Below, piece after piece: positions 10,412 through 18,326 of a stretch of 64,000 nucleotides of DNA. Every line of letters starts with the position of its first letter. The stretch's first letter is position 1. This stretch comes from Actinomycetes bacterium (GTDB taxonomy: Bacteria > Actinomycetota > Acidimicrobiia > Acidimicrobiales > RAAP-2), in assembly GCA_021831035.1 (NCBI GenBank), contig JAKBNL010000001.1:186001-250000 (forward strand). Reading direction: 5' to 3'. The position numbers and the translations under genes are program-made. The notes under the pieces were generated by a model. The model did not search any database. It was not told the DNA's origin and was given only the letters and a program-made list of their open reading frames with translations.

Positions 10412-10588
10412 ATGTCACTCAAGGTCACCCAGATCCGCTCGTCGATCGCCACCAAGCCCAAGCACCGCGGCACGCTGCGCGCCCTCGGGCTGCGCGGCAT
10501 CGGCCAGTCCAACGTGCTGCCCGACCGCCCCGAGATCCGTGGGATGATCGCGCGGGTGCCGCACCTGATCAGCGTGGAAGAGGTCTAG
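10412..10588 (+). CDS. rpmD: 50S ribosomal protein L30
   Basis: Small non-essential large-subunit protein. The 58-residue product MSLKVTQIRSSIATKPKHRG contains the L30 pattern RALGLRGIGQSNVLPDRPEIRGMI. It sits two bases after the rpsE stop and two bases before rplO, in the canonical rpsE-rpmD-rplO order. Confidence 0.96.
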   Translation: MSLKVTQIRSSIATKPKHRGTLRALGLRGIGQSNVLPDRPEIRGMIARVPHLISVEEV

Positions 10589-10590
10589 AG

Positions 10591-11076
10591 ATGAAGTTGC
10601 ACGAACTCACCTCGCCCGAGGGCTCGACGCACCGGCGCAAGGTCGTCGGTCGCGGCATCGCGGGCAAGGGCGGCAAGACGGCCGGGCGCGGCACCAAGGG
10701 TCAGAAGGCCCGGCGCCAGATCCCGGCCGGCTTCGAGGGCGGCCAGCTGCCGCTGCTCGCGCGCATCCCGAAGCTGAAGGGGTTCACCAACCCCTTCCGG
10801 GTCGCCTACACCCCGGTCAACCTCGACGCCCTGGCGGCGCTCGGGGTCAGCGAGGTCACCTACGACGTCCTCGTGGCCCGGGGGCTCGCGAAGAAGGGCG
10901 ACCTCGTCAAGGTGCTCGGCCGGGGCTCGGTGACGAGCGCGCTCGCCGTCTCGGCCCACGCCTTCAGTGAGAGCGCCCGCGCGGCCCTCGAGGCCGCCGG
11001 TGGGACCGTCACGGTCCTCGACCCGCCCTTCAGCGTGCGCCCGCCGGCCGCCGGCAACCAGCACCAGAACCGATAA
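10591..11076 (+). CDS. rplO: 50S ribosomal protein L15
   Basis: Late assembly protein of the 50S subunit. ATG 10591 gives a 161-residue product with the glycine-rich N-terminal extension GRGIAGKGGKTAGRGTKGQK and the C-terminal globular domain. It ends in a short A/N/Q/H-rich tail. secY starts 15 bases later behind a GAGGGGGGAC ribosome site. Confidence 0.96.
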   Translation: MKLHELTSPEGSTHRRKVVGRGIAGKGGKTAGRGTKGQKARRQIPAGFEGGQLPLLARIPKLKGFTNPFRVAYTPVNLDALAALGVSEVTYDVLVARGLAKKGDLVKVLGRGSVTSALAVSAHAFSESARAALEAAGGTVTVLDPPFSVRPPAAGNQHQNR

Positions 11077-11091
11077 CGCCGAGGGGGGACG

Positions 11092-12381
11092 GTGCTCCAG
11101 CGCCTCGCGAACATCTTCCGCGTCCCGGACCTGCGCAACAAGGTCCTGTTCACGGTCGCGATCATCTGCCTGTACCAGTTGGGCGCCAACATCCCGATCC
11201 CCGGGGTGAGCTGGACCCAGGTCCAGCTGCTCGAGTCCAAGGCCGGGGCCTCGGGCGTGCTCGGGTTCCTCAACCTCTTCTCGGGCGGCGCCCTGACGCG
11301 CCTCGCGGTCTTCGGCCTGGGCGTGATGCCCTACATCACGAGCTCGATCGTGATCCAGCTGCTCACCACGGTCATCCCCAAGCTGACCGAGTGGCGCGAC
11401 CAGGGCGCCGTCGGCCAGAAGAAGATCACCCAGACGACCCGCTACCTCACCATCGCCCTCGCCCTCTTGCAGTCGACCGGGCTCATCTACGCCTTCCACG
11501 GCCACGACCAGGCGCTGCTCGGCTTCAACATCGACCTCATCCCGAAGTTCACCCTCTGGCTGGGTCTGTTCATGGTCGTGATCCTCACCGCCGGGACGGC
11601 CTTCGTGATGTGGCTGGCCGAGCTGATCACCCAGCGCGGGGTGGGCCAGGGGATGAGCCTGCTGATCTTCGCCAACGTGGTGGCCGGGCTCCCCTCGGGC
11701 GGTCGCGCCGTCTACGCCGAGGGCGGACCGCTCAAGTTCTACACGATCCTCGTGATCTCGCTCGGGCTCGTCGTCTTCATCGTCTTCATGGACAACGGTC
11801 AGCGGCGCATCCCGGTGACCTTCGCCCGCCGGGTCGTGGGCCGGCGCGAGATGGGCGGTCAGTCGACCTACATCCCCCTGAAGGTGAACCAGTCGGGCGT
11901 GATCCCGATCATCTTCGCCTCGTCGGTCCTCTACATCCCCGTGCTGCTCAGCAACATCGTGCCCTGGGCCACGTTCCAGCACTTCGTGACCAACTCGCTC
12001 TCGCCGACGAACCTCTTCTACATCGTCGCCGACTTCGTGCTGATCTTCGCCTTCACGTTCTTCTACGTCTACATCGCCTTCGAGCCCCACCAGCAGGCCG
12101 AGCTCCTGCGCCAGCAGGGCGGCTTCATCCCGGGCATCCGCCCGGGCCTGCCGACCGAGCGCTACCTCAGCCGCACCCTGAGCCGCATCACCGTCGTCGG
12201 GGCGCTCTTCCTCTCGGCGGTGGCGGTGATCCCGAGCATCCTGATGTCGCTGTGGCAGATCAACCGCTTCCCGTACTACGGGACGACACTGCTCATCGCG
12301 GTGGGCGTCTCGCTCGAGACGATGCGCCAGATCGACAGCCAGCTCATGATGCGCAACTACGAAGGCTTCTTGAAGCGCTAG
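11092..12381 (+). CDS. secY: Protein translocase subunit SecY
   Basis: Channel subunit of the SecYEG translocon in the cytoplasmic membrane. GTG 11092 gives a 429-residue product with ten predicted membrane segments. The SecY signatures are present, including the plug-proximal GGALTRLAVFGLGVMPYI and the TM7-8 loop MGGQSTYIPLKVNQSGVIP. C-terminal QQGGFIPGIRPG is the expected cytosolic C5 loop. Position between rplO and adk is canonical. SecY is needed to export the surface proteins encoded at 43628-51533. Confidence 0.98.
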   Translation: MLQRLANIFRVPDLRNKVLFTVAIICLYQLGANIPIPGVSWTQVQLLESKAGASGVLGFLNLFSGGALTRLAVFGLGVMPYITSSIVIQLLTTVIPKLTEWRDQGAVGQKKITQTTRYLTIALALLQSTGLIYAFHGHDQALLGFNIDLIPKFTLWLGLFMVVILTAGTAFVMWLAELITQRGVGQGMSLLIFANVVAGLPSGGRAVYAEGGPLKFYTILVISLGLVVFIVFMDNGQRRIPVTFARRVVGRREMGGQSTYIPLKVNQSGVIPIIFASSVLYIPVLLSNIVPWATFQHFVTNSLSPTNLFYIVADFVLIFAFTFFYVYIAFEPHQQAELLRQQGGFIPGIRPGLPTERYLSRTLSRITVVGALFLSAVAVIPSILMSLWQINRFPYYGTTLLIAVGVSLETMRQIDSQLMMRNYEGFLKR

Positions 12382-12383
12382 TC

Positions 12384-13043
12384 ATGGCCACTCCTACCTA
12401 CGTCGTCCTGCTGGGCAAGCAGGGGGCGGGCAAGGGCACCCAGGGCGAGTTGCTGTGCGCCCGCCACGGCCTCGTCCACCTCTCGACCGGCGACATCCTG
12501 CGCGCCGCGGTGCGCGCCGGAAGCGACCTCGGCCGCGAGGTGAGCCGGGTCCTCGAGGCCGGCGAGCTCGTCTCGGACGACCTCGTGAACCGCCTCGTCG
12601 AGGAGCGTCTGGGGGCCCCCGACGCCGCGGCCGGGGCCGTCTTCGACGGCTACCCCCGGACCCGGGGCCAGGCCGAGGCGCTCGACCGCATCCTCGCCCC
12701 CGGGGGGGTGGGGCTCTGCGTGCTGGTGGAACTGCCCGACGAGCTCGTCGTCGCGCGCCTGAGCGGCCGGCGGGTCTGCGAGGGCTGCGGGACGATCTAC
12801 ACCCTCACCGACCCCTCGGCGGAGTCGGGGGTCTGCGAGCGCTGCGGGGGCCGCGTCGTCCAGCGCGCCGACGACACCCCCGAGGCGATCGGCGCGCGCC
12901 TCGCCGCCTACGAGCGCGACACCCGCCCCCTCATCGACTTCTACGACGCGCGGGGCCTGCTCGTCGCCGTCGACGGTGACCGCAGCGTCGAGGAGGTCTC
13001 GGCCAGCATCGAGGCGGCGCTCGTGGCGCGGGGCCTCGCGTGA
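12384..13043 (+). CDS. adk: Adenylate kinase
   Basis: Interconverts ATP + AMP and 2 ADP. The 219-residue product has the P-loop GKQGAGKGTQ (residues 10-19), where most family members have GPPGAGKGTQ. The AMP-binding STGDILRAA and the DGYPRTRGQAEAL block are intact. The long lid has four cysteines, CEGC and CERC, so a zinc-bound lid is likely. The stop overlaps the map start (GTGA). Confidence 0.97.
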   Translation: MATPTYVVLLGKQGAGKGTQGELLCARHGLVHLSTGDILRAAVRAGSDLGREVSRVLEAGELVSDDLVNRLVEERLGAPDAAAGAVFDGYPRTRGQAEALDRILAPGGVGLCVLVELPDELVVARLSGRRVCEGCGTIYTLTDPSAESGVCERCGGRVVQRADDTPEAIGARLAAYERDTRPLIDFYDARGLLVAVDGDRSVEEVSASIEAALVARGLA

Positions 13044-13780
13044 TCCGCCGCCCCGACGAGCTCGCCAAGATGCGCCGGGCCGGCCGGGTCGTGGCCGAGA
13101 TCCACGAGGTCACCCGGGCGGCGATCAAGCCCGGGGTCACGACGGCGCGGCTGAACGAACTCGCGGCCGAGGTGCTCGAGCGGCGCGGCGCGCGCTCGAA
13201 CTTCCTCGGCTACCACGGCTTCCCGGCGGTGATCTGCACGAGCCCCAACGACATGGTCGTCCACGGCATCCCCGGGGAGTACGTGCTCGACGAGGGCGAC
13301 ATCATCAAGGTCGACGCGGGCGCGATCGTCGAGGGCTACCACGGTGACGCCGCCTACTCCGCGCCCGTCGGCGAGGTCAGCGAGCTGGCCACGCGGCTCA
13401 TGTCGGTGACCGAGCGCTCCCTCTATGCCGGCGTCGACGCGCTGGTGAGGGGGAACCGCCTCCACGAGGTCGGCCGGGCCGTCCAGGCGGTGGCCGAGGC
13501 GGCGGGCTTCTCGGTGGTGCGCGAGTACGTCGGCCACGCCATCGGCACCGCCATGCACGAGAGCCCCCAGGTGCCCAACTACTGGCCGGGCACGCCGGGA
13601 CCCACCCTCAAGGTCGGCATGGCCTTCGCCATCGAGCCGATGGTCAACGTCGGCACCTACGAGACCTACGTGCTCGACGACGGCTGGAGCGTGATGACGG
13701 CCGACGGCCAGCTCTCGAGCCACTTCGAGCACACCGTCGTCGTGACCGAGAACGGGCCCGAGATCTACACCCTGCCCTAG
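13040..13780 (+). CDS. map: Methionine aminopeptidase, type I
   Basis: Removes the initiator methionine from nascent proteins. The 246-residue product has the type-I fold, with metal ligands in VDAGAIVEGYHGDAAYS, the histidine in GHAIGTAMHE and the glutamates in FAIEPMV and HFEHTVVV. GTG 13040 overlaps the adk stop. Normally infA follows; here the operon ends. The stop codon lies in a CTAG that is also the stop of the convergent gene. Confidence 0.97.
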   Translation: MIRRPDELAKMRRAGRVVAEIHEVTRAAIKPGVTTARLNELAAEVLERRGARSNFLGYHGFPAVICTSPNDMVVHGIPGEYVLDEGDIIKVDAGAIVEGYHGDAAYSAPVGEVSELATRLMSVTERSLYAGVDALVRGNRLHEVGRAVQAVAEAAGFSVVREYVGHAIGTAMHESPQVPNYWPGTPGPTLKVGMAFAIEPMVNVGTYETYVLDDGWSVMTADGQLSSHFEHTVVVTENGPEIYTLP

Positions 13781-14886
13781 CGGCTGATCCGGCGACGGAA
13801 GACCGGCTCGAAACGCGCGAGGGTCGCGAGGGCCTCGTCCGTGAACTCCGGGCGGATCCCCCGGAGGGTGTGCCCGTAGGGGATGAGGGCGCGCAGCAGC
13901 CCGGGCGCGAGGGCTAGCTGACCGTCGGGTCCGAGGACCTTGCGCGGGAGCCAGTCGAGGGCAATCTCGACCGAGACGGCGCTCCATCGTAGGGGGTCAC
14001 CGGCGCCGTAGCCCGTCTTGTACCACACGAGCGAGTCGAGCAGGTCTCGGTGATCGTCGTCGTCGAGCCCTCGCCCGTCCTCGCTCGCGAAGAACGCCTC
14101 GGCCAGTGCGTCACGGGCGTCGTCGTCCCACTCGTCTCGCGCGTAGCCCGCGCCGCCCTCGGGCAGGGCGCGCAGCGCCCACTCGACGAGCGGTTGGCAG
14201 GCGGGCCAGGTCTCGCTCTCGTAGGGCGGGTAGGTCGCGTCGCCGAGGTCCATGGCCTCGACGATCCGGGCGCGCGCGTCGGCGAGGTCCGCGGCGGCGA
14301 CGACCAGGTCGGGTTCGGCGAGCGCCCCGCGCCCCGCGTCGAGCGCGCGGTCGACGCCGACCGGGATGACGAAGGCGTCCTTCACGATCGTGCCGAGGTC
14401 GTGGTCGACGTAGACGGCGATCGTCGCGACGCCACCGCCCACGCTTAGCTCGAGCATCACGTCCTCGCCGTCGCCGAGGGCGTGGGAGACGGTCACGGCG
14501 CGCGTCACCGTCATCGCGCCCAGGCGGGTGAGCCACTGGGGCAGCGCCTCGTCCCGTCCGGCGAGCGCCGTGCGGGCACGGGTGCGCGTCGTCGCGTCAG
14601 GGGCCAGCTCGGCGATGCAGGCGAGCAGGGCCGCGGCGCCGACGCCCGCGCTGTCGGCCAGCGCCTCGACGAACGTCGTGTGACCCTTCGGCGTCGCCCC
14701 CCTCGCCGGGGCCCGGGAGAGGGGGTCGGCCCGGCGAGGGTCGAGGGCCGCGACGAGGCCGCTCGCGTAGTCGAGGAGTCCGAGGGGCTCGTCGGTGCGG
14801 AGCAGCCGGCTCGCCTCCTCGAGGAGATCGGGGACACCGGGGCGGTGGTGGGCGCCGCGAGGGTGTCGGTCGTGACGGTGGGCCAT
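13777..14886 (-). CDS. Hypothetical protein
   Basis: I do not recognise this 369-residue product. It has no signal peptide, membrane segment or metal motif that I can see. The sequence is acidic and tryptophan-containing, with a segment reading VYVDHDLGTIVKDAFVIPVG around 160-180, suggesting a soluble cytoplasmic protein. ATG 14886 lies six bases after a TAGGCT box on the minus strand, so the mRNA is probably leaderless and the start is well supported. It is tail-to-tail with map and shares a CTAG stop palindrome. Codon use matches the neighbouring genes. Confidence 0.85.
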   Translation of the reverse strand: MAHRHDRHPRGAHHRPGVPDLLEEASRLLRTDEPLGLLDYASGLVAALDPRRADPLSRAPARGATPKGHTTFVEALADSAGVGAAALLACIAELAPDATTRTRARTALAGRDEALPQWLTRLGAMTVTRAVTVSHALGDGEDVMLELSVGGGVATIAVYVDHDLGTIVKDAFVIPVGVDRALDAGRGALAEPDLVVAAADLADARARIVEAMDLGDATYPPYESETWPACQPLVEWALRALPEGGAGYARDEWDDDARDALAEAFFASEDGRGLDDDDHRDLLDSLVWYKTGYGAGDPLRWSAVSVEIALDWLPRKVLGPDGQLALAPGLLRALIPYGHTLRGIRPEFTDEALATLARFEPVFRRRISR

Positions 14887-14892
14887 CCCGGG

Positions 14893-14898
14893 AGCCTA
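14893..14898 (-). promoter_or_regulatory. -10 box TAGGCT, leaderless promoter
   Basis: On the minus strand TAGGCT is followed by CCCGGG and then ATG 14886. The 6-base spacing places transcription start at or next to the start codon. No Shine-Dalgarno sequence fits in the space. Confidence 0.65.
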
Positions 14899-14933
14899 GA
14901 GAGTCCGCACCGCGGGCGACGGGTCCCTCGACG

Positions 14934-17216
14934 CTACTGCTCGGAGAGGATCGCCTCGAGCTCGGCGAGGGGATCGCGCACGACCGCACCGAGGGTGACG
15001 ACTTCGCAGCGGTGGATCGTGCCGGCGAAGGCGAAGGGCGCGGCGTAGCCCTCGCCCACCGGCGGGCCCCACTCATAGCCGCAGGTCACTCCGACCCCGG
15101 TGCCGTTGAAGCCCGAGGGGGTGAAGCGGGGGATGGGCCCGGTCGCCACCACTGTCCCGTCGACGCTGATGGTTCCCGTACCGCCGGGTCCCTCGTCCTT
15201 CTCGAAGCGGTAGACGACCTGGTGGCGCCCGGGGGGGAGCGGTGCGGCCGAGGCGACGAGGTGTCGCTCCGTGCCGTAGAGGTTGTGGACGTAGCGGGGT
15301 CGGCCCCCGAGCACGTGGAGCGAGAAGCCCCCGAGTGTGGTGCCCAGGGCGAGCAGGACCCCGTCGGAGGGACCCTCTCCCACCTCGAGGTCGACCTCGA
15401 TGGCGTGGGAGCGGTTGCGCACGTTCACCGCGACCGGCTCGGGGACGGGGGCGCCGCCGGGGAAGTAGCGGTAGCGCTCGCGCGGGGCGCGCCCGTCGGG
15501 CTTGGGGTGCACGAGCGCCCAGAGCACCCGGTTGTCGAGGGGCAGGACCTGGTTGCGCTCGGCCTCGCGCCACCAGAGCGCCACGAGCTCGGCGACCTCC
15601 CCGGGTCGCGCCGCGGCGAGGTCGCGGGTCTCGGCGGGGTCGACGCGCGTGTCGTAGAGCTCCCAGACGTCGTCGTCGAAGGAGGCGTTGGGGTCCTGGT
15701 CGTCGTAGAGGGGGCCGACGGGGTGGAAGGTGACGGCCTTCAGCCCCCGGTGGTAGATCGCGCGCGAGCCGAACATCTCGAAGTACTGGGTCTCGTGGCG
15801 CTCGGGGGCGTCGGCCCCGCCCGGGGCGAGCACCGCAGCGACGCTCACCCCGTCGAGGGGGCTCTGGGGGGTGTCGCCGACCCGCTCGGGCGCCGGGACC
15901 CCGGCGAGCTCGAGGATCGTGGGCATCACGTCGACCGCGTGGGCGAACTGGCGGCGGATCGCGCCGGCCTCGAACCGGTCGCCGAAGGCGACGACGCACG
16001 GGTCGCAGACCCCGCCCTGGTGGACCTCGCGCTTCCAGCGGCGAAAGGGGGTGTTGCCGGCCATCGTCCAGCCCCACGGGTAGTTGTTGTGGGTGCTCGG
16101 TCCGCCGATCTCGTCGAGGCGACGCGCCATCTCCTCGGTCGTAGCGGGGTCGAGGTTGGTCAGGCGCACGTCGTTGATCGAGCCGTCGGCCCCGCCCTCG
16201 GCGCTCGCCCCGTTGTCCGAGACCACGACGACGAGGGTGTCGGCGAGCTCGCCCAGTCCCTCGAGGAAGGCGAGGACGCGCCCGAGCTGCTCGTCGGCGT
16301 GGGAGAGGAAGCCGGCGTAGGCCTCCATGAAGCGGGCCGCGACTTGACGCTCGCGCTCGTCGAGCTCGGCGAAGGGCCGCACCCACGCCGGCCGCGCCGA
16401 CATCAAGGTGGCGTCGTCGAAGAGCCCCATCGCCCGCTGGCGGGCGAAGGTCTGCTCGCGCCACGCGTCCCAGCCCGCGTCGAAGTGGCCGCGGTAGTGC
16501 TCGAGCCAGCGGGCCGGCGGCTGGTGGGGCGAGTGGCAGGCGCCGAAGGCGAGGTAGAGGAAGAAGGGTCGGGTCGGATCGACCGCGCGCAGGTCGCCGA
16601 CGTACTCGATCGCCCGGTCGGCCAGGTCCTCGGAGAGGTGGTAGTCGTCGAGTTCGCGCGGGGGGCGTCGGGCGTGGCTGTCCTCGAAGAGGGCCGGGAC
16701 GAACTGGTGGGTCTCGCCCCCGTGGAACCCGTACCACCGGTCGAAGCCCCGGGCGAGCGGCCAGGTGTCGCGCGCTCCGGCCACGTGGGCCGCGTCCTCG
16801 GGGGTGAGGTGCCACTTGCCCACGCAGTAGGTGGCGTACCCGGACTGGCGCAGGACCTCGGAGAGGAACCCGTTCTCGCGCGGCGGGACGCCCCAGTAGC
16901 CGGGGTAGCCGATCGCGAGGTCGGCCACCCGGCCCATCGCGTTGCGGTGGTGGTTGCGCCCCGTGAGCAGGCACGCCCGGGTCGGCGAGCACAGGCCGGT
17001 CGTGTGGAAGTTCGCTAGGCGCACCCCGCGCGCGGCGAGGCCGTCGATGACCGGGGTCTCGATGTCCGAGCCGTAGCACGAGAGCTGGGCGAAGCCGACG
17101 TCGTCGAGGACCACCAGCACCACGTTGGGCGCGCCCGCGGGGGGGCGCGGCTCGTCGGGCCAGTCCGGCTCCGAGTCGCGCCAGTCCCGACCGATCCGAC
17201 CCCGGAACCCCGCCAT
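14934..17216 (-). CDS. Arylsulfatase (sulfatase family, AtsD-like size)
   Basis: Predicted to hydrolyse a sulfate ester; the substrate is unknown. The 760-residue product has the sulfatase metal site VVLDDVGFAQLSCYGS (Asp38/Asp39) and the modification motif CSPTR (Cys76-Arg80), where Cys would become formylglycine. The second metal site is in VVVVSDNGAS. A long C-terminal part beyond the core, ending LAELEAILSEQ, matches the roughly 780-residue actinobacterial arylsulfatases. ATG 17216 follows a strong GGGGAGGTGGCG ribosome site. The frame stays open far upstream, antisense to two other genes, and that part is not coding. No formylglycine-generating enzyme is in the window. No signal peptide is visible. 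Confidence 0.93.
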   Translation of the reverse strand: MAGFRGRIGRDWRDSEPDWPDEPRPPAGAPNVVLVVLDDVGFAQLSCYGSDIETPVIDGLAARGVRLANFHTTGLCSPTRACLLTGRNHHRNAMGRVADLAIGYPGYWGVPPRENGFLSEVLRQSGYATYCVGKWHLTPEDAAHVAGARDTWPLARGFDRWYGFHGGETHQFVPALFEDSHARRPPRELDDYHLSEDLADRAIEYVGDLRAVDPTRPFFLYLAFGACHSPHQPPARWLEHYRGHFDAGWDAWREQTFARQRAMGLFDDATLMSARPAWVRPFAELDERERQVAARFMEAYAGFLSHADEQLGRVLAFLEGLGELADTLVVVVSDNGASAEGGADGSINDVRLTNLDPATTEEMARRLDEIGGPSTHNNYPWGWTMAGNTPFRRWKREVHQGGVCDPCVVAFGDRFEAGAIRRQFAHAVDVMPTILELAGVPAPERVGDTPQSPLDGVSVAAVLAPGGADAPERHETQYFEMFGSRAIYHRGLKAVTFHPVGPLYDDQDPNASFDDDVWELYDTRVDPAETRDLAAARPGEVAELVALWWREAERNQVLPLDNRVLWALVHPKPDGRAPRERYRYFPGGAPVPEPVAVNVRNRSHAIEVDLEVGEGPSDGVLLALGTTLGGFSLHVLGGRPRYVHNLYGTERHLVASAAPLPPGRHQVVYRFEKDEGPGGTGTISVDGTVVATGPIPRFTPSGFNGTGVGVTCGYEWGPPVGEGYAAPFAFAGTIHRCEVVTLGAVVRDPLAELEAILSEQ

Positions 17217-17233
17217 CGCCACCTCCCCCCGCC

Positions 17234-17239
17234 ACCTTA
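17234..17239 (-). promoter_or_regulatory. -10 box TAAGGT of the sulfatase gene
   Basis: Minus-strand TAAGGT lies 17 bases upstream of ATG 17216, with a GGGGAGGTGG ribosome site between. This fits a short-leader mRNA and is divergent from the promoter at 17262. Confidence 0.5.
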
Positions 17240-17261
17240 GGAAGCCGCGGGGCCGTCTCGG

Positions 17262-17267
17262 TAGCGT
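17262..17267 (+). promoter_or_regulatory. -10 box TAGCGT, leaderless promoter
   Basis: TAGCGT is followed by six bases (GGCCGC) and GTG 17274, matching the TANNNT-N6-start arrangement seen elsewhere in the window. Confidence 0.6.
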
Positions 17268-17273
17268 GGCCGC

Positions 17274-18311
17274 GTGGAGGTCGTCGCCGCGCCGAGGATC
17301 ACCGGCCGGCTCGTCGTGCGCTGGGCCGTGGGACTCGTCGTGGGCGCCGTGGTGCTCGTCGTGCTCTTCTCCCACCGCGGTGACTTCGCGGGTGCGAGCC
17401 ACCGGCTCACCCACCTGCGCGCGCCCGACGCCCTCGCGGCGCTCGCCGCGGAGGCGCTCTCGCTCGCCTGCTACGCGAGCCTTCAGCGGGTCGTCCTCGC
17501 CTCGGGCGGGGCCCGGCTCGGCTTCGGCGGGCTCTACGCGATCACCCTGGCCAACGACGCCATCGCGCTCAGCGTCCCGGGCGAGCCAGCCGTCTCGAGC
17601 GTGTACCGCTACCGCCAGTACCGCCGGCGCGGCGCCAGCGCCTCGGCGAGTGCCTGGGCGATCGTCACGGTCCTCGTGGCCCAGGCGATCGGGCTCTCGC
17701 TGGTCCTCATCGCGGCGATCCTCATCGCGCTTCTCGGCGGCTCGAGTCACGTCGGCCCCGGCGTGACCGGGGTCGCCCTCGTCGTGGTGGTCGGCGCGGG
17801 GGTGGTCCTCGCCCGGCGCGACCTCGTGGTGGGGCTGCTGGAGGCGAGCGTGCGCGCGGCGCGGCGTCTCACCGGCCGACCCCGGGGACGGCTCGGTGAG
17901 CGGGTGGACGCGACGCTCGCCTCGATGCGCGCGATCACCCTCGGCCGGCGCGCCGCGGCCGCGTCGATCGGCCTGGCGATGGGACTGTGGCTCGCCGACG
18001 CCGGGTGCCTGCTCGCGGCCCTCGGGGCCGTCGGCGCCCGGGTCCCGTGGGCCGGTCTCCTCCTCGCCTACGGCGTGAGCCAGGTCGTCGCGGTCCTGCC
18101 GATCGCGCCCGGGGGCCTCGGCGTGGTCGAGGGCAGCCTCACCGTCGTGCTCGTCGCCTACGGCGCCGCGCGGGTGCCGGCCCTCTCGGCGGTCCTGGTC
18201 TACCGGCTCGCCAACTACTGGCTGCCCATCGCCCTCGGCTGGGCGACGGCCGGCGGCCTCGCCCTGGCGCGGCGTCGCGTCGCGACGAGCGGCGCGGCGG
18301 CGTCGGATTAG
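17274..18311 (+). CDS. YbhN/UPF0104-type integral membrane protein (LPG-synthase-like TM domain)
   Basis: The 345-residue product is a polytopic membrane protein with about eight predicted segments, for example VVRWAVGLVVGAVVLVVLF at the front. It contains family-like patches EPAVSSVYRYRQYRR and the glycine/proline-rich VLPIAPGGLGVVEGSLTVVL, typical of the lysylphosphatidylglycerol-synthase transmembrane/flippase family. Members act in lipid or glycolipid translocation; the specific role is unknown. Its stop codon lies inside the TTAG-N3-TAAA element that precedes the cobalamin regulator, so the two genes are tightly linked and may be co-expressed. Confidence 0.82.
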   Translation: MEVVAAPRITGRLVVRWAVGLVVGAVVLVVLFSHRGDFAGASHRLTHLRAPDALAALAAEALSLACYASLQRVVLASGGARLGFGGLYAITLANDAIALSVPGEPAVSSVYRYRQYRRRGASASASAWAIVTVLVAQAIGLSLVLIAAILIALLGGSSHVGPGVTGVALVVVVGAGVVLARRDLVVGLLEASVRAARRLTGRPRGRLGERVDATLASMRAITLGRRAAAASIGLAMGLWLADAGCLLAALGAVGARVPWAGLLLAYGVSQVVAVLPIAPGGLGVVEGSLTVVLVAYGAARVPALSAVLVYRLANYWLPIALGWATAGGLALARRRVATSGAAASD

Positions 18312-18320
18312 CAGTAAATT
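18308..18320 (+). promoter_or_regulatory. Promoter and candidate operator of the CarH-like gene
   Basis: TTAG (18308-18311), CAG, TAAA (18315-18318) overlaps the -10 candidate TAAATT (18315-18320). ATG 18327 follows after six bases, predicting a leaderless mRNA. The same TTAG-N3-TAAA pattern with identical spacing occurs at 22496-22506 on the -10 boxes of the divergent lipid/redox operons. Binding by the regulator encoded here is inference. Confidence 0.5.
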
Positions 18321-18326
18321 CAGGGG

